Shown here in pieces: positions 1 to 9,434 of a stretch of 64,000 nt of DNA. This DNA comes from Telluribacter roseus (lineage in GTDB: Bacteria > Bacteroidota > Bacteroidia > Cytophagales > Spirosomataceae), in NCBI RefSeq assembly GCF_017355915.2, contig NZ_JAFEUV020000011.1:62001-126000 (forward strand), written 5' to 3'. The notes under the pieces are model-generated. The model was not told the origin of the DNA and did no database searches. It saw only the letters and a program-made list of their open reading frames with translations. Within the stretch, counting starts at the first letter, position 1; every line of letters starts with the position of its first letter. The translations under genes were made by a program, and so were the position numbers.

Positions 1-301
1 ACTTTTCGGCCTTTTCAGGGGTACCGGTTACGATCCCCGCCAGTCGGCATAGTTTGGTTTCTTCCAGAGCGGGGGCAAGTTCACCTTCGCTGTACTTACC
101 GAGTCCGACAAGGGCTATACCCAGTTTACGTTCGCCGGAGGCATCTACGGCTTCTGTTTTTTCAGTAGACTGTTTGTCGCTTCCACCGCAGCCCGACAGC
201 ATCGAAAAGGCGGGCAGCATCAGCGCCGATGCACCGGCATAGTGCATAAAGGTTCGACGATACATACGACGATCTAAATCATAAAGCCCCTTCTGTTTCA
301 T
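1..301 (-). CDS. Gfo/Idh/MocA family oxidoreductase, N-terminal part (cut by window edge)
   Basis: The reverse strand from the ATG at 301 reads about 100 residues and runs off the left edge. The N-terminus has paired arginines (DRRMYRRTF) before a hydrophobic stretch ending in LSGCGG, which fits an exported, possibly Tat-type lipoprotein. After a polar linker comes KLGIALVGLGKYSEGELAPA, a Rossmann-fold start with GxG as in NAD(P)-dependent glucose-fructose oxidoreductase relatives. The family oxidises or interconverts sugars and related polyols using NAD(P); the substrate cannot be told from this fragment. It is divergent from the GH13 gene at 462, and the 160 bp between them would hold both promoters. 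The catalytic part lies outside the window. Confidence 0.8.
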   Translation of the reverse strand, partial: MKQKGLYDLDRRMYRRTFMHYAGASALMLPAFSMLSGCGGSDKQSTEKTEAVDASGERKLGIALVGLGKYSEGELAPALEETKLCRLAGIVTGTPEKAEK

Positions 302-461
302 AATTACAGGATCAAGTTTGGTAAAGTACTCATCGTTTACTTACACTGTAACCAGCTCATCTGCTTTATGTTTAATCCTTGCTTTTTATAAAGGTCGATC
401 TGACGTTTATTAAACCTTTCGCAGCTGATGCGGTTAAACAGGTAAATTTCTATATCCAATT

Positions 462-2177
462 ATGCTACTTCGGCTCCAGTTTCTGTTAGTTTTCCTGGTT
501 TGCAGTGCTATTTCCCTTACAGCGAACAGTCAACCCAAACCACCCAGGCCTACCGATTTTATCAATGAGCTTTGGTATAAGAATAATGTCCTGTACAACC
601 TGGATGTAAAGGTGTTTCAGGATTCGGACGGTGACGGTGTGGGGGACTTCAGGGGCCTTACTACCCGACTCGATTACCTGAAAGACCTGGGAATAGGTAC
701 TATTTGGCTGTCGCCTTTCCATCCCAGCCCCAACGAAGATGACGGTTATGATATCACGGACTTCTATGGGATCGATTCCCGGTTAGGTACCATGCAGGAT
801 ATGGATGCGTTTTTGCGGCAGGCCAAGAAGCTGGGGTTCCGGGTAATCATGGACCTGGTCATCAACCACAGCTCGGATCAGCATCCGTGGTTTCAGGAGG
901 CCCGAAAAAACAAAAACTCTAAGTACCGCGACTGGTACGTCTGGTCAGAGAAACGCCCCCGCGATGCAGACAAAGGGATGGTATTTCCGGGACCGCAAAA
1001 GGAAACCTGGACGTACGACTCGCTGGCCAGGGAGCATTACTTCCACCGGTTTTTCCGCTTCCAGCCCGACCTCAACGCCCAGAACCCCGAGGTACAGGCG
1101 GAGCACCGCAAGATCATCAAGTTCTGGCTGGATAAAGGCATTGATGGCTTCCGTCTTGATGCCGTTCCCTTCCTGATAGAGGTACCCCGAACAAACATTG
1201 AAAAACCGGATCTGCAGTTTGACCTGTTGATGTGGCTGCGGCAATACGTCCAGTGGCAGAAGGGGGATGCCTTGCTATTGGGTGAGACCAACGTAGAACC
1301 CAAAGTCAATAAAATGTACTTTGGTGAAAACGGCGAGGGCATGCAGACGATGTTTAACTTCTACGCCAATCAGTTCCTGTTTTATTCATTTGCCAGCGAG
1401 GAGGTCAAAACGCTCGTTGAAGCCCTGGAGGCCACTAAGACACTACCAGTTACGGCTCAGTGGTCCTACTTCCTGCGCAATCACGATGAAATAGATCTGG
1501 ACCGGCTCAGCAAAAAACAGCAGAAGACCGTTTTTGATAAGATGGGGCCTGAGGAGCACATGCAGCTGTATGAGCGGGGTATCCGTCGCCGGCTGGCTCC
1601 CATGCTCAACAACCCGGCCCAGCTGCGGATGGCCTACAGCATACTGTTTGCGCTGCCAGGCACGCCCGTACTACGCTACGGGGAGGAAATCGGTATGGGC
1701 GATGACCTGAGCCTGAAAGAACGCCTGTCGGTACGGACGCCCATGCAGTGGTCGGATGGTCCGAACGCCGGATTTTCCAAAACCAGTAAAACCATACGTC
1801 CGGTTATAGACAAAGGAGAGTACGGCTATACCCGCGTAAACGTGGCGGATCAGCGCAAGGATTCTACCTCCCTGCTCAACCATATCCGCACCATGGGCCG
1901 CCTCTGGAAGCAGCATCCCGAGATCAGCAAAGGCGAGTGGAAGGTACTCGATAGTGGCTCCAAACACATACTGGCCCTCCTGTACCAGGGCGAGGAGCGG
2001 TCCGTAGTGACCCTTCATAATTTCAGCCACACCCCCCAAACCGCCCGCCTCAAAGTAGACAACATGAAACTCAAGACCGTCCACCTCAATAGCAACCAAA
2101 GTCGGCTTCTGCCTGGTACCAACCCCCAGGTCCAGCTCAACGGCTACGGCTTCGGGTGGTTTGAGGTGGAGGAGTAG
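462..2177 (+). CDS. Secreted GH13 alpha-amylase-family enzyme, trehalose-synthase-like
   Basis: A 571-residue protein with an N-terminal signal peptide (hydrophobic residues 3-21) and a complete GH13 catalytic barrel. Family motifs are all visible: DLVINHSSDQHPWF near 131-144, GIDGFRLDAVPF with nucleophile D233, LLLGETNV with acid/base E275, and FLRNHDE with the conserved H341-D342. The sequence FQDSDGDGVGDFRGLTTRLDYL and the stretch GIRRRLAPML followed by LPGTPVLRYGEEIGMGD are typical of maltose alpha-D-glucosyltransferases (trehalose synthase, TreS) and close oligo-glucosidases. TreS proper is cytoplasmic, so an exported version could instead be a periplasmic alpha-glucosidase or amylase. 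A short beta domain (about 480-571) ends the protein. There is no linked maltokinase. Family assignment is firm; the exact reaction is not. Confidence 0.85.
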   Translation: MLLRLQFLLVFLVCSAISLTANSQPKPPRPTDFINELWYKNNVLYNLDVKVFQDSDGDGVGDFRGLTTRLDYLKDLGIGTIWLSPFHPSPNEDDGYDITDFYGIDSRLGTMQDMDAFLRQAKKLGFRVIMDLVINHSSDQHPWFQEARKNKNSKYRDWYVWSEKRPRDADKGMVFPGPQKETWTYDSLAREHYFHRFFRFQPDLNAQNPEVQAEHRKIIKFWLDKGIDGFRLDAVPFLIEVPRTNIEKPDLQFDLLMWLRQYVQWQKGDALLLGETNVEPKVNKMYFGENGEGMQTMFNFYANQFLFYSFASEEVKTLVEALEATKTLPVTAQWSYFLRNHDEIDLDRLSKKQQKTVFDKMGPEEHMQLYERGIRRRLAPMLNNPAQLRMAYSILFALPGTPVLRYGEEIGMGDDLSLKERLSVRTPMQWSDGPNAGFSKTSKTIRPVIDKGEYGYTRVNVADQRKDSTSLLNHIRTMGRLWKQHPEISKGEWKVLDSGSKHILALLYQGEERSVVTLHNFSHTPQTARLKVDNMKLKTVHLNSNQSRLLPGTNPQVQLNGYGFGWFEVEE

Positions 2178-2484
2178 GGGGGATTGTAATGCTTTTCAGA
2201 CCACATTTTTGACTATTGCCCGCAACTACTAACAACACTTGAGATTATATATCCTGCTAATGGTTGTAACCAATGTACCGTTGGATAAATTTTTTTGGTT
2301 GTCCTATTCTAATTTTGGAAATTTAACACCCCGCTAAATCATAGAAAGACCAATCCACTATGGATTTGATTTTTTATGTTTTGCCCATAGATTTTTTGAC
2401 ATCATCCCTTTTCTATTAGTGGGGTTTATAAATTTTACTAGCCTACCCAGTTGTTAGGTTAGCTTTTGCACATATACACACTAT
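2178..2484. other. Non-coding left boundary of the AT-rich block
   Basis: About 300 bases with no supported gene. Base composition shifts within this stretch from the mixed composition of the GH13 gene to AT-rich DNA. A TAnnTTTG-like element (TAGCTTTTGC) at about 2460-2469 lies shortly before the first gene of the block and could be its promoter, though no well-placed -33 element is obvious. I saw no direct repeat shared with the right boundary near 13.9 kb and no integrase or tRNA. Confidence 0.4.
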
Positions 2485-4176
2485 ATGAAGAGACCTTTAT
2501 CATTCATTAACTATTACTACTTTTCTCACTCGTGTGTCTATTGGATTTTAATCTTACTTATGGGATGTAATGGTTATGATCTACCTAAAAGACTCTTCCC
2601 GAAGTGTGATCAGGTTTCTGTACAGCTGAATACAGAAGGTAAGCTCCTGGCTGTTGATTTTGCCTTAGTATCAGAAAATACTCCTATTGATAAAGTTGAT
2701 TGGTACTTTGGTGATGGAAAACATGTAACAACTACTAATTTAGAAACAAAGCATACTTATATAAATCCAGGGACATATAAGGTAAACGTTAATGTAACCA
2801 ATCGTTGCGGGGATGTAGTGACAGTAACAAAGGATTTGGTAGTTGAAAATGTGGTTATTCCTACCGTTGTTACTGAAGATCCAATTAGTATTACTTCCTC
2901 AAGTGCTACAGTGCGTATGGCTGTCAATAGTAATGGTAACGGCCTTATTTCATCCTATGGTATATGTTTTTCGGCTACAACCAACACACCAACAATTGAG
3001 TCAGCTACAGTTGTAAGAAATTTGGGGAATTCTAAAGATAATACACCTGTTACTTTCTCTCTTGAAAACCTTCTTCCTAATAAAGTTTACTATATACGTG
3101 CATTTGCAACTAATAGCGCAGGTACTGGATATGGTAATATCAAAATAGTACATACTAAAGGCTTACCTAGTGTAACTGCTTTAGAGGTAGTTTCTATTAG
3201 CAGAACAGAAGCAGCTATCAATCTTAGACTTAATGAGGCTGGGAATCCGCCTGCTACACATGTTGGCTTTTTGTTTTCTTCAAGTGTTAGTAATCCAACT
3301 TTGAGAACGAATGATAAACTATATACTCAGATACCAGCAACACCTATTGGAGTAACTACTCCTATCAAACAAAACTTAGAACCAAATACTTCTTACTTCT
3401 ATAGAGCCTTTGCAATTAGTTTTACTGATACTGTGTATACCGATGTATCAAGGCTTACTACACAGGGAGAGAACATTGCATTAGGACTGGCGGCACATTA
3501 TCCTTTAAATAACTCTGTTGTAGATAATTCTGGTAACCGTCGTAATGGACAGGCCTTTGGGGCCTCACCCACTAATGATAGGTGTGGACAGCAAAATAGA
3601 GCTTATGCTTTTGATGGTATCAACGATTTCATTACCATACCTTATACACCATCCAACCTGACTTCCTATACATTCTCAGCATGGGTATATGTTGCTGACC
3701 CTAATCAGTCAAAAGCAGCAATTAGTCAATTTCGTGGTATAGAAAGAACACTGGATAATCCTGCAAAAAGTTTTTCGCTATATTTTGATAAAGACGAAAA
3801 TGATAATAACTCATTCAAACTAAATTTTGGATTAGATGGAGACTATATATTAAGATCGAAAAAAGTACCCTATTCGTCCTTTTTGAATCAATGGGTTCAT
3901 ATAGTAGCTATATGGCAGGGAGGAGCTAACAGCCCTGTCGACCCAGGCCAAATGAAGCTTTATTTTAATGGAAACCAGGTTTCAGGTACTATCTTCAAGG
4001 ATTCTGAAAAGCCTATCAATGCTCCAATATCAGGAACTAGTACTATAAGATTAGGTCATCATCAAGTTTGGGACCGGTATTTCAAAGGAAGTATTGATGA
4101 TGTCAGGATTTATGAGAGAGCTTTGAGTGATGCTGAAATAATGCAACTGTGGCAACAGGAAAAGAATTGCTTATAA
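2485..4176 (+). CDS. Surface lipoprotein with PKD, Fn3-like and LamG domains
   Basis: A 563-residue protein. A hydrophobic segment ends in LILLMGCNG, a lipobox-like motif with Cys28, so the mature protein is probably lipid-anchored. Residues about 45-122 form a PKD domain (WYFGDGKH and HTYINPGTYKVNVNVTN are diagnostic). Two Fn3-like units follow, each with a YYIRAFATNSAGTGYG-type repeat (about 125-225 and 226-328). The C-terminal 230 residues match a LamG/concanavalin-like fold, from LAAHYPLNNSVVDNSGN to GSIDDVRIYERALSDAEI. These are adhesion or carbohydrate-binding modules; no catalytic motif is seen. It is the first gene of the AT-rich, same-strand block containing the caspase and tubulin-like genes, and could be its outer-surface component or an unrelated passenger. 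Confidence 0.8.
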   Translation: MKRPLSFINYYYFSHSCVYWILILLMGCNGYDLPKRLFPKCDQVSVQLNTEGKLLAVDFALVSENTPIDKVDWYFGDGKHVTTTNLETKHTYINPGTYKVNVNVTNRCGDVVTVTKDLVVENVVIPTVVTEDPISITSSSATVRMAVNSNGNGLISSYGICFSATTNTPTIESATVVRNLGNSKDNTPVTFSLENLLPNKVYYIRAFATNSAGTGYGNIKIVHTKGLPSVTALEVVSISRTEAAINLRLNEAGNPPATHVGFLFSSSVSNPTLRTNDKLYTQIPATPIGVTTPIKQNLEPNTSYFYRAFAISFTDTVYTDVSRLTTQGENIALGLAAHYPLNNSVVDNSGNRRNGQAFGASPTNDRCGQQNRAYAFDGINDFITIPYTPSNLTSYTFSAWVYVADPNQSKAAISQFRGIERTLDNPAKSFSLYFDKDENDNNSFKLNFGLDGDYILRSKKVPYSSFLNQWVHIVAIWQGGANSPVDPGQMKLYFNGNQVSGTIFKDSEKPINAPISGTSTIRLGHHQVWDRYFKGSIDDVRIYERALSDAEIMQLWQQEKNCL

Positions 4177-4238
4177 ATAAATTGATTAGTTGCAGAGGTG
4201 GTTGGGTAAGAGCAAATACATACACAAATTCAGTAAAT

Positions 4239-4994
4239 ATGAAGTTACATATATATAAACTACTAGTAGTTTTAGTCTGGACATGTATATATAATACATC
4301 ATATTGCCAGCCATCTGTATCAAATATTCGTATTGAAACAGATGCGAATAAAGTAAAAGTAGTTTATGATCTAGAAAGTATATCAAAGGAGGATTCATTA
4401 TATCTTCAAATTGAAGGCCGAAGCCGTGGCCCTCTAAACGTTAAGACAGTTAGTGGTGATCTTGGGAAGAATTTAACTTCTGGTAAGGAAAAGGTTATAT
4501 TATGGGATTATGCTCTAGATGGGGAACAACTTAATGAAGAGATTAGGCCAATTATAAAAGTTATTGAATCCAATCCTACGAGTTTAGCAGGTGGTGGACC
4601 TGCCAATGCATTTGTTTCATTACTGGCACCCGGTGTAGGAAATATCTTCGTTCAACCTAATCATAGAATTGGACTGAGGCCACTCATCACAGTAGCTTAT
4701 GGTGGTTTATTAGGTTATAGCCTAGTACAAAAAAGTAAATCAAATAAGCAGTATAATCTTTATCTGAAAGAACGTTATGAGCGGGATGCACTGCCCTACT
4801 ATAACAAGGCTAACCGTTATCATCACGAGTACATAGTCACTATGAGCATGGCTGCAACTATACTAGCAGTGGATGTGGTCTATACTTATCTCAAAGGACT
4901 ACGTAATAACCAACATAAACGAAATTCAAAGCAGAGTGTAATGCTACAATATATAGAAAAGACCCCATTAATAGGTTTAAAGTACACATTTTAA
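4239..4994 (+). CDS. Exported or membrane-associated protein of unknown function, next to caspase
   Basis: The reading frame is open from 4149, but the ATG at 4239 gives a proper signal peptide (KLHIYKLLVVLVWTCIYNTSYCQ) and avoids overlap with the preceding gene, so I use it (251 residues). The first half looks like a beta-sandwich ending in ILWDYALDGEQLNEEIRPIIKV. The second half has a glycine-rich hydrophobic stretch beginning SLLAPGVGNIFVQ, then RPLITVAYGGLLGYSLVQKSKS, a polar tyrosine-rich segment and a final hydrophobic segment. From memory, proteins with this VPG/APG-then-hydrophobic layout often sit directly upstream of caspase-family genes in Bacteroidota. Here the caspase gene begins 12 bp after its stop. 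Function unknown. Confidence 0.7.
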   Translation: MKLHIYKLLVVLVWTCIYNTSYCQPSVSNIRIETDANKVKVVYDLESISKEDSLYLQIEGRSRGPLNVKTVSGDLGKNLTSGKEKVILWDYALDGEQLNEEIRPIIKVIESNPTSLAGGGPANAFVSLLAPGVGNIFVQPNHRIGLRPLITVAYGGLLGYSLVQKSKSNKQYNLYLKERYERDALPYYNKANRYHHEYIVTMSMAATILAVDVVYTYLKGLRNNQHKRNSKQSVMLQYIEKTPLIGLKYTF

Positions 4995-5006
4995 ACAATA
5001 CTAGCT

Positions 5007-6131
5007 ATGAAAATAATATTATACATTATATGGTTTTTACTAGCAGTTAATTATACGTATGCTCAGAAAAAAGAGCATCAGTTTAAGTCAGATTGGGTGC
5101 AGTTAAAACCCAAAGTACAGCCTCCAGTTATTATATTGAAGAATCCACAAGCTGAACAATCGGTAGTAGAGCAATCTAACTATACCATAGTTGTTTGTGT
5201 TCAGTCTGATGCTCCCGTAGATAACTATTATTTTATTCATAATGGTAAGATTATTGGGGGACCCACAAGGGGCTTCAAACGAGTAGACTGTGGTCAGGAA
5301 GTATCACAGGAGTTAACACTCATTCAAGGTAAGAATGAAATAAAATTTGTAGCCACTAACGCCGGTGGTACCACAATATCCAATTCTTATTTTATTACCT
5401 ATACTCCTGTACCATCTCCTGTTGGGACAATAGCGTCCGATGCACAAATACAAAAGCGGCTGGCTCTTATAGTTGCAAATGAGGCTTATTCAAAGTATCC
5501 ACTCAAGAATTCAATAAATGATGGGCAAGCCATTCGTGAACGACTTGAAAATCTCGGTTTTACAGTGACCCTTCATGAAAATCAAAATCGAAAAGATTTT
5601 AAGAAAGTAGTTGATGCTTTCACAAGCAGCCTGACCGATAAGACGATTAGCCTCTTTTTTTACGCTGGACATGGACTTATGGTAAATGGTGTCAATTACA
5701 TACAACCTGTTGACGCTGATCCAACGACTGAAGCCGATGTGGAATTTGAGTGTTTTCCATTACGCCAGTTGGTAGCGCGTATGGAAGAAACTAATCCACA
5801 TGGATCCAATCTTGTATTCTGGGACGCCTGCCGTAACAACCCCTACCGGTCATGGCGCAGGGGAGCAGGTGAGCCTGTTTATGCTCCTACCAATCCTCCG
5901 GTTGGCACCATGATTGTCTATGCCACTGAGCCAGGTAAGTCGGCTTTAGATGGCGATGAGAAAAATGGATTATTTACCAGTGAGCTAATCAAGCACATAG
6001 ATGTACCTGGACAGGATATTTTCGAATTGATTGATAAAGTAGATAGAGGACTTGAAATGAGGGGCTTTAAGCAACCCCCTTATATTGAGGGACGTTTACG
6101 TGGTAAATTCATTTTCAATATAAACAAGTAA
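5007..6131 (+). CDS. Exported caspase-family peptidase (C14) with N-terminal Ig-like domain
   Basis: A 374-residue protein with a signal peptide (residues 1-20, ending NYTYAQ), an Ig-like beta domain at about 38-134, and a caspase p20-like domain from about 150 to the end. The domain opens with RLALIVANEAYSKYPLKNSINDG, and the catalytic dyad is clear: His222 in LFFYAGHG and Cys275 in FWDACRNNP. The DACRNNP motif is typical of bacterial metacaspase-like C14 proteins. Family knowledge: cysteine peptidases, often cutting after Arg or Lys, used in regulated proteolysis and cell death. The signal peptide puts this one outside the cytoplasm. It is the third gene of a same-strand block with short gaps, linked to a DUF4384 protein and a tubulin-like protein. 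Its target is unknown. Confidence 0.88.
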   Translation: MKIILYIIWFLLAVNYTYAQKKEHQFKSDWVQLKPKVQPPVIILKNPQAEQSVVEQSNYTIVVCVQSDAPVDNYYFIHNGKIIGGPTRGFKRVDCGQEVSQELTLIQGKNEIKFVATNAGGTTISNSYFITYTPVPSPVGTIASDAQIQKRLALIVANEAYSKYPLKNSINDGQAIRERLENLGFTVTLHENQNRKDFKKVVDAFTSSLTDKTISLFFYAGHGLMVNGVNYIQPVDADPTTEADVEFECFPLRQLVARMEETNPHGSNLVFWDACRNNPYRSWRRGAGEPVYAPTNPPVGTMIVYATEPGKSALDGDEKNGLFTSELIKHIDVPGQDIFELIDKVDRGLEMRGFKQPPYIEGRLRGKFIFNINK

Positions 6132-6188
6132 CGATAAGGCGGGCTTCATCCACCACTTTATCAATCAACATATTAAAACGTTAAATGT

Positions 6189-6836
6189 ATGCGCTACACA
6201 CTATACCAGCTTTTAATGCTTATGTTCATCATAAGCTTCTGCCCAGTTTCTTCATATGCTCAGGATCAGCATGAATCGCTGCCAGTTGATCAGAATGGTA
6301 ATGTGAACGAGGATAAGCTGAGTCCAAAGCAACTAAGAGACTTTCAGGAGCTTGTTGAACTTAAGGTTGCTGAGTTTCAAAATTTTTTATCCATCATTTC
6401 AGATCCCAAGCAGTCTGATCAGACTCGGGAGCTAGCCATTGAGAATGCGTTACGACTTTTCATGCCTAACTCTACTATGCAAGTTGGATCAGTAAAGAAT
6501 AAAACATTGATAAAAGAGTACCCGCTTTCTATATACCTAAGAAGGCTAAAAAACCTTGAAAAGAAGTACTTCGATATATCCATAACATTCTACGATCTGG
6601 CTCTGATCAATGACTGGGAGAAAACAAATACTGGATATGTGACCACTGCTACCTATTTTCAACGCTTCCAGGGAAAGAGTCGTGATGGGAAGATTATGTA
6701 TGAAGACAAAACCAGTAAGAATATGGATGTGGATCTACGGAATCGAAAAGATCCTTTCTATGAGGAAAATAAATGGACAGTACTACTAGGTGACATTCGT
6801 GTAGCAGAAATTACTCCCAAGAAATCTGTGCAATAG
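6189..6836 (+). CDS. Exported protein of unknown function (possible NTF2-like fold)
   Basis: A 215-residue protein with a signal peptide (hydrophobic 5-22, ending SSYAQ). The mature part has a helical segment rich in E, L and K (about 44-90), then an alternating pattern FDISITFYDLALIND and YVTTATYFQRFQGKSRDGK that suggests a cone-shaped alpha+beta fold of NTF2 type. No catalytic motif is seen. It follows the caspase gene by 57 bp, with the next gene 5 bp downstream, so it is very probably co-transcribed. The fold suggestion is inference from pattern only. Confidence 0.65.
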   Translation: MRYTLYQLLMLMFIISFCPVSSYAQDQHESLPVDQNGNVNEDKLSPKQLRDFQELVELKVAEFQNFLSIISDPKQSDQTRELAIENALRLFMPNSTMQVGSVKNKTLIKEYPLSIYLRRLKNLEKKYFDISITFYDLALINDWEKTNTGYVTTATYFQRFQGKSRDGKIMYEDKTSKNMDVDLRNRKDPFYEENKWTVLLGDIRVAEITPKKSVQ

Positions 6837-6841
6837 CACCT

Positions 6842-7822
6842 ATGGTACGGCTTCATTATATATTTTGTTTTATTGGGCTCTGTCTCATGCCATTCATAGC
6901 TTCCGGGCAAGAGACGGATTCTCTATTTTTCAAAAATGACTCTACTGGTAGCCATTCTTTACAAAAAAAAGATACAGTCCAGGGTAACTACAAGTCTCAG
7001 CGGCTGGCTGCTGAGCCATTTATGAAGGCTCGGGTTCATTATACAAATGATTTTGTCAGGCGTTTTAATGATTTGGTAGGTCCTGATAACGATTCAATTA
7101 ATGGGCCTCATGATCATACAGCGAGAAAGCAGCGAATACGACAACTGTTTGATTTGGAAGATAGTAGGCTTGCTAGTAGTGGTGGTAGTACTAATGTATA
7201 TAAATATTTGATTGATCAATTTCTATTTGAAATTTGTGATTCCTTTAAACCAAAACAGTTGATAGATGCAAATGAGAATATGTATGCAGAGGTTCGTGGT
7301 CTAGCTATCTGGAAGAATCAGACGCATGAGTATAAAATGTACTTAAAAAAGGACCGTATTGGTAGTAACTGGCTTTGGCAGATCATTGGTTTAGATGCTC
7401 CCTTTTTGATGACAGATAAGACTACATACGGCAAAGATTCAGTCACGAAAAGTAGTTCAAGATTTATTCCTCCCAATGCTCATGAAATGAACTTCATGGC
7501 CCTGCATAAGCATCTCAATGCCGGACTAAGCATTAAGTATTTTATCGATGATGCCTACCATGGTGACAGTTCGCTCAATGCCTTTGCTTACTATCATACT
7601 ATAGGTCAGCTTCGCCCTCAGACACTTGAAATTTCATCTTTATGGATCTATACTCCAATGGGCTGGCTTATTCAATTGCGACAGTTTAACCGTGATTCTG
7701 ATAATTCAGGATGGTTAATTAGTGATTTGTGTCGTCTGACGGAGTCGATTTGTTTACCAAAAGGACTACAGCATAAAGTTAAAGATACGTTTATCTCAAA
7801 TGGTCGTGGAGTAGAAAAGTGA
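6842..7822 (+). CDS. Exported protein of unknown function in the caspase block
   Basis: A 326-residue protein with a signal peptide (MVRLHYIFCFIGLCLMPF, cleavage near IASGQ). A low-complexity Ser/Asp/Lys linker is followed by a mixed alpha/beta region containing MYAEVRGLAIWKNQTHEYKM and a C-terminal part with WIYTPMGWLIQLRQFNRDSDNSGW. I do not recognise a family. It starts 5 bp after the preceding gene and is followed 6 bp later by the DUF4384 gene, so the three are transcriptionally and perhaps translationally coupled. AT-rich codon use matches the rest of the block. Confidence 0.65.
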   Translation: MVRLHYIFCFIGLCLMPFIASGQETDSLFFKNDSTGSHSLQKKDTVQGNYKSQRLAAEPFMKARVHYTNDFVRRFNDLVGPDNDSINGPHDHTARKQRIRQLFDLEDSRLASSGGSTNVYKYLIDQFLFEICDSFKPKQLIDANENMYAEVRGLAIWKNQTHEYKMYLKKDRIGSNWLWQIIGLDAPFLMTDKTTYGKDSVTKSSSRFIPPNAHEMNFMALHKHLNAGLSIKYFIDDAYHGDSSLNAFAYYHTIGQLRPQTLEISSLWIYTPMGWLIQLRQFNRDSDNSGWLISDLCRLTESICLPKGLQHKVKDTFISNGRGVEK

Positions 7823-7828
7823 AATTAC

Positions 7829-9346
7829 ATGAAATTAGCTTCATACATATTGATCATTCTCCTATTAGTAGGGCTATCAACTACGTGGGCGCAGTCTTAC
7901 ACTCATGCAGAGAAGATCAAAATTGCTAAAACAGCTCGACAATTGATTAATGACAAGTACTTAGCGAATGTTGAGATATTAACAAATTACGAAGCTAACC
8001 AGCCATTTGAGGCTTTGCAAGGTCAGTTAAATGGCTTAGTCAAAGATGCGTTTTTCAATCAAGATGTACTTATATTTAATGAGTTCAGGACCGCAGTCAA
8101 AGCCTATACTTCGGTAGAGGAATATATAAAAGACTGCCGCATTTTCTCGGGCGGTAAACCTTTGAAGAATAGTCTAAACTTTGATGAGGCACGCTTTGAC
8201 ATTCAAAAAACAAAAGACGGTGAGCCATTTGTAAATGTTTATCTAGTTAAACAATTAAATGGCATTGATTTACATGGCGCAAAGCTCCATTATCAAAATT
8301 TGACCGAGTTTCGGGTACATTTCATATATAGTAAAGCTGCTGAAACATTTCTTAACTTCAAAATCACTGGCATCAGTAAAGTAGATAAATGGCCTCCTTC
8401 GGCCTTCACTTTATCTGAACAGGACGCTAAAGCCGCTGATGAAGGAATAGTCGAGAAGCCAAAGGATCTTTTATCTGCTTTAACTTCACTAACTGCCAGT
8501 ATTAAGCAGTTTGTGCCAGTAAATACTCTCAGCCTTACGCTTGAGGCTTTTTCTTATAACAATTGTGGTATTAATGATGGCCTCTCTGACCGTATCTACG
8601 CTACATTTAGCAGTTGCCTGCAGAAACAAATTAAGATAGAAGCCGTATCTGCCGCTCAACTTACAGAATCTCCTCTTCGTATCAGAGGTTACTACCAGGA
8701 GGATATCAATAATTTAAAAATAGTAGCTGAGCTGGTAGATACTAAAACTAATAAAGTGCTTTCGAAGGCGGAGAACTCCGAACTACCTCTTACGTGGCTT
8801 GACCAACAAGGTTTGCGATTAAAACCAGCAACATATCAGCAAGAAGTAGCTATTCAGGATACAATCAGACAATACACTCCAGTAGCAAAAACATCCTTGA
8901 TAATCAAAGTCAATACTGATCGGGGACGTACAGGAGTCGAATATTGGGAGGGACAGCAAATGAGGATTGAGGTCATAGCTAACCGGCCATGCTATTTGAG
9001 GTTGCTGTACCGGTTGGCTGATGGAACACATACCCTATTGGAGAATAGCTTTGAAATCAAACCGGGACAGGAAAATAAACCTGTGCGTATAGCTCCCCAG
9101 GCTACCTTTATATGCTCTGCTCCATTTGGTACAGAGTATCTACTGGCTTATGCTTCTGAGGTTCCCTTTTGCCCTATCCCGACTAGTTCAAAGCAGAAGG
9201 TGCATTTGCGTGAGGAGGATGGCTATAAGTTTGTTGTGGGGCCTCTTGCAGCGATAATTGAGACCCTCAAATGCAATCAGAAGCAGCAGGAAACAATAGC
9301 AGTGGATAAAGTACAAATAACTACCCGCGCTATAGCCAAGCGTTAG
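7829..9346 (+). CDS. Exported DUF4384 protein with FlgO/CsgG-like middle region
   Basis: A 505-residue protein with a signal peptide (residues 1-21, ending TWAQ). Residues about 30-190 are an unassigned helical/beta region. About 235-325 resembles the FlgO/TolB-N type of outer-membrane assembly domain (SDRIYATFSSCLQKQ, then IVAELVDTKTNKVLSKAEN). Residues about 355-445 fit DUF4384: IIKVNTDRG, YWEGQQMRIEVIANRPCYLRLLY, LLENSFEIKPGQ and APFGTEYLLAYAS. DUF4384 is known as a frequent partner of bacterial caspase-like proteins and kinases, sometimes fused to them; the split arrangement here supports a functional link with the peptidase at 5007. Probably periplasmic. Confidence 0.75.
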   Translation: MKLASYILIILLLVGLSTTWAQSYTHAEKIKIAKTARQLINDKYLANVEILTNYEANQPFEALQGQLNGLVKDAFFNQDVLIFNEFRTAVKAYTSVEEYIKDCRIFSGGKPLKNSLNFDEARFDIQKTKDGEPFVNVYLVKQLNGIDLHGAKLHYQNLTEFRVHFIYSKAAETFLNFKITGISKVDKWPPSAFTLSEQDAKAADEGIVEKPKDLLSALTSLTASIKQFVPVNTLSLTLEAFSYNNCGINDGLSDRIYATFSSCLQKQIKIEAVSAAQLTESPLRIRGYYQEDINNLKIVAELVDTKTNKVLSKAENSELPLTWLDQQGLRLKPATYQQEVAIQDTIRQYTPVAKTSLIIKVNTDRGRTGVEYWEGQQMRIEVIANRPCYLRLLYRLADGTHTLLENSFEIKPGQENKPVRIAPQATFICSAPFGTEYLLAYASEVPFCPIPTSSKQKVHLREEDGYKFVVGPLAAIIETLKCNQKQQETIAVDKVQITTRAIAKR

Positions 9347-9434
9347 TCTAAAATGCGGTGTAGACACAATAATTTGTTCCGAATCGTATCCAATTATACT
9401 ATCAACTAGACTCACTATAAAATATTAACACACT

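Noticed and set aside
54-242. Plus-strand open frame at the left edge
   Set aside because: It is antisense to the Gfo/Idh/MocA gene, whose reverse-strand reading gives a clear signal peptide and Rossmann motif.
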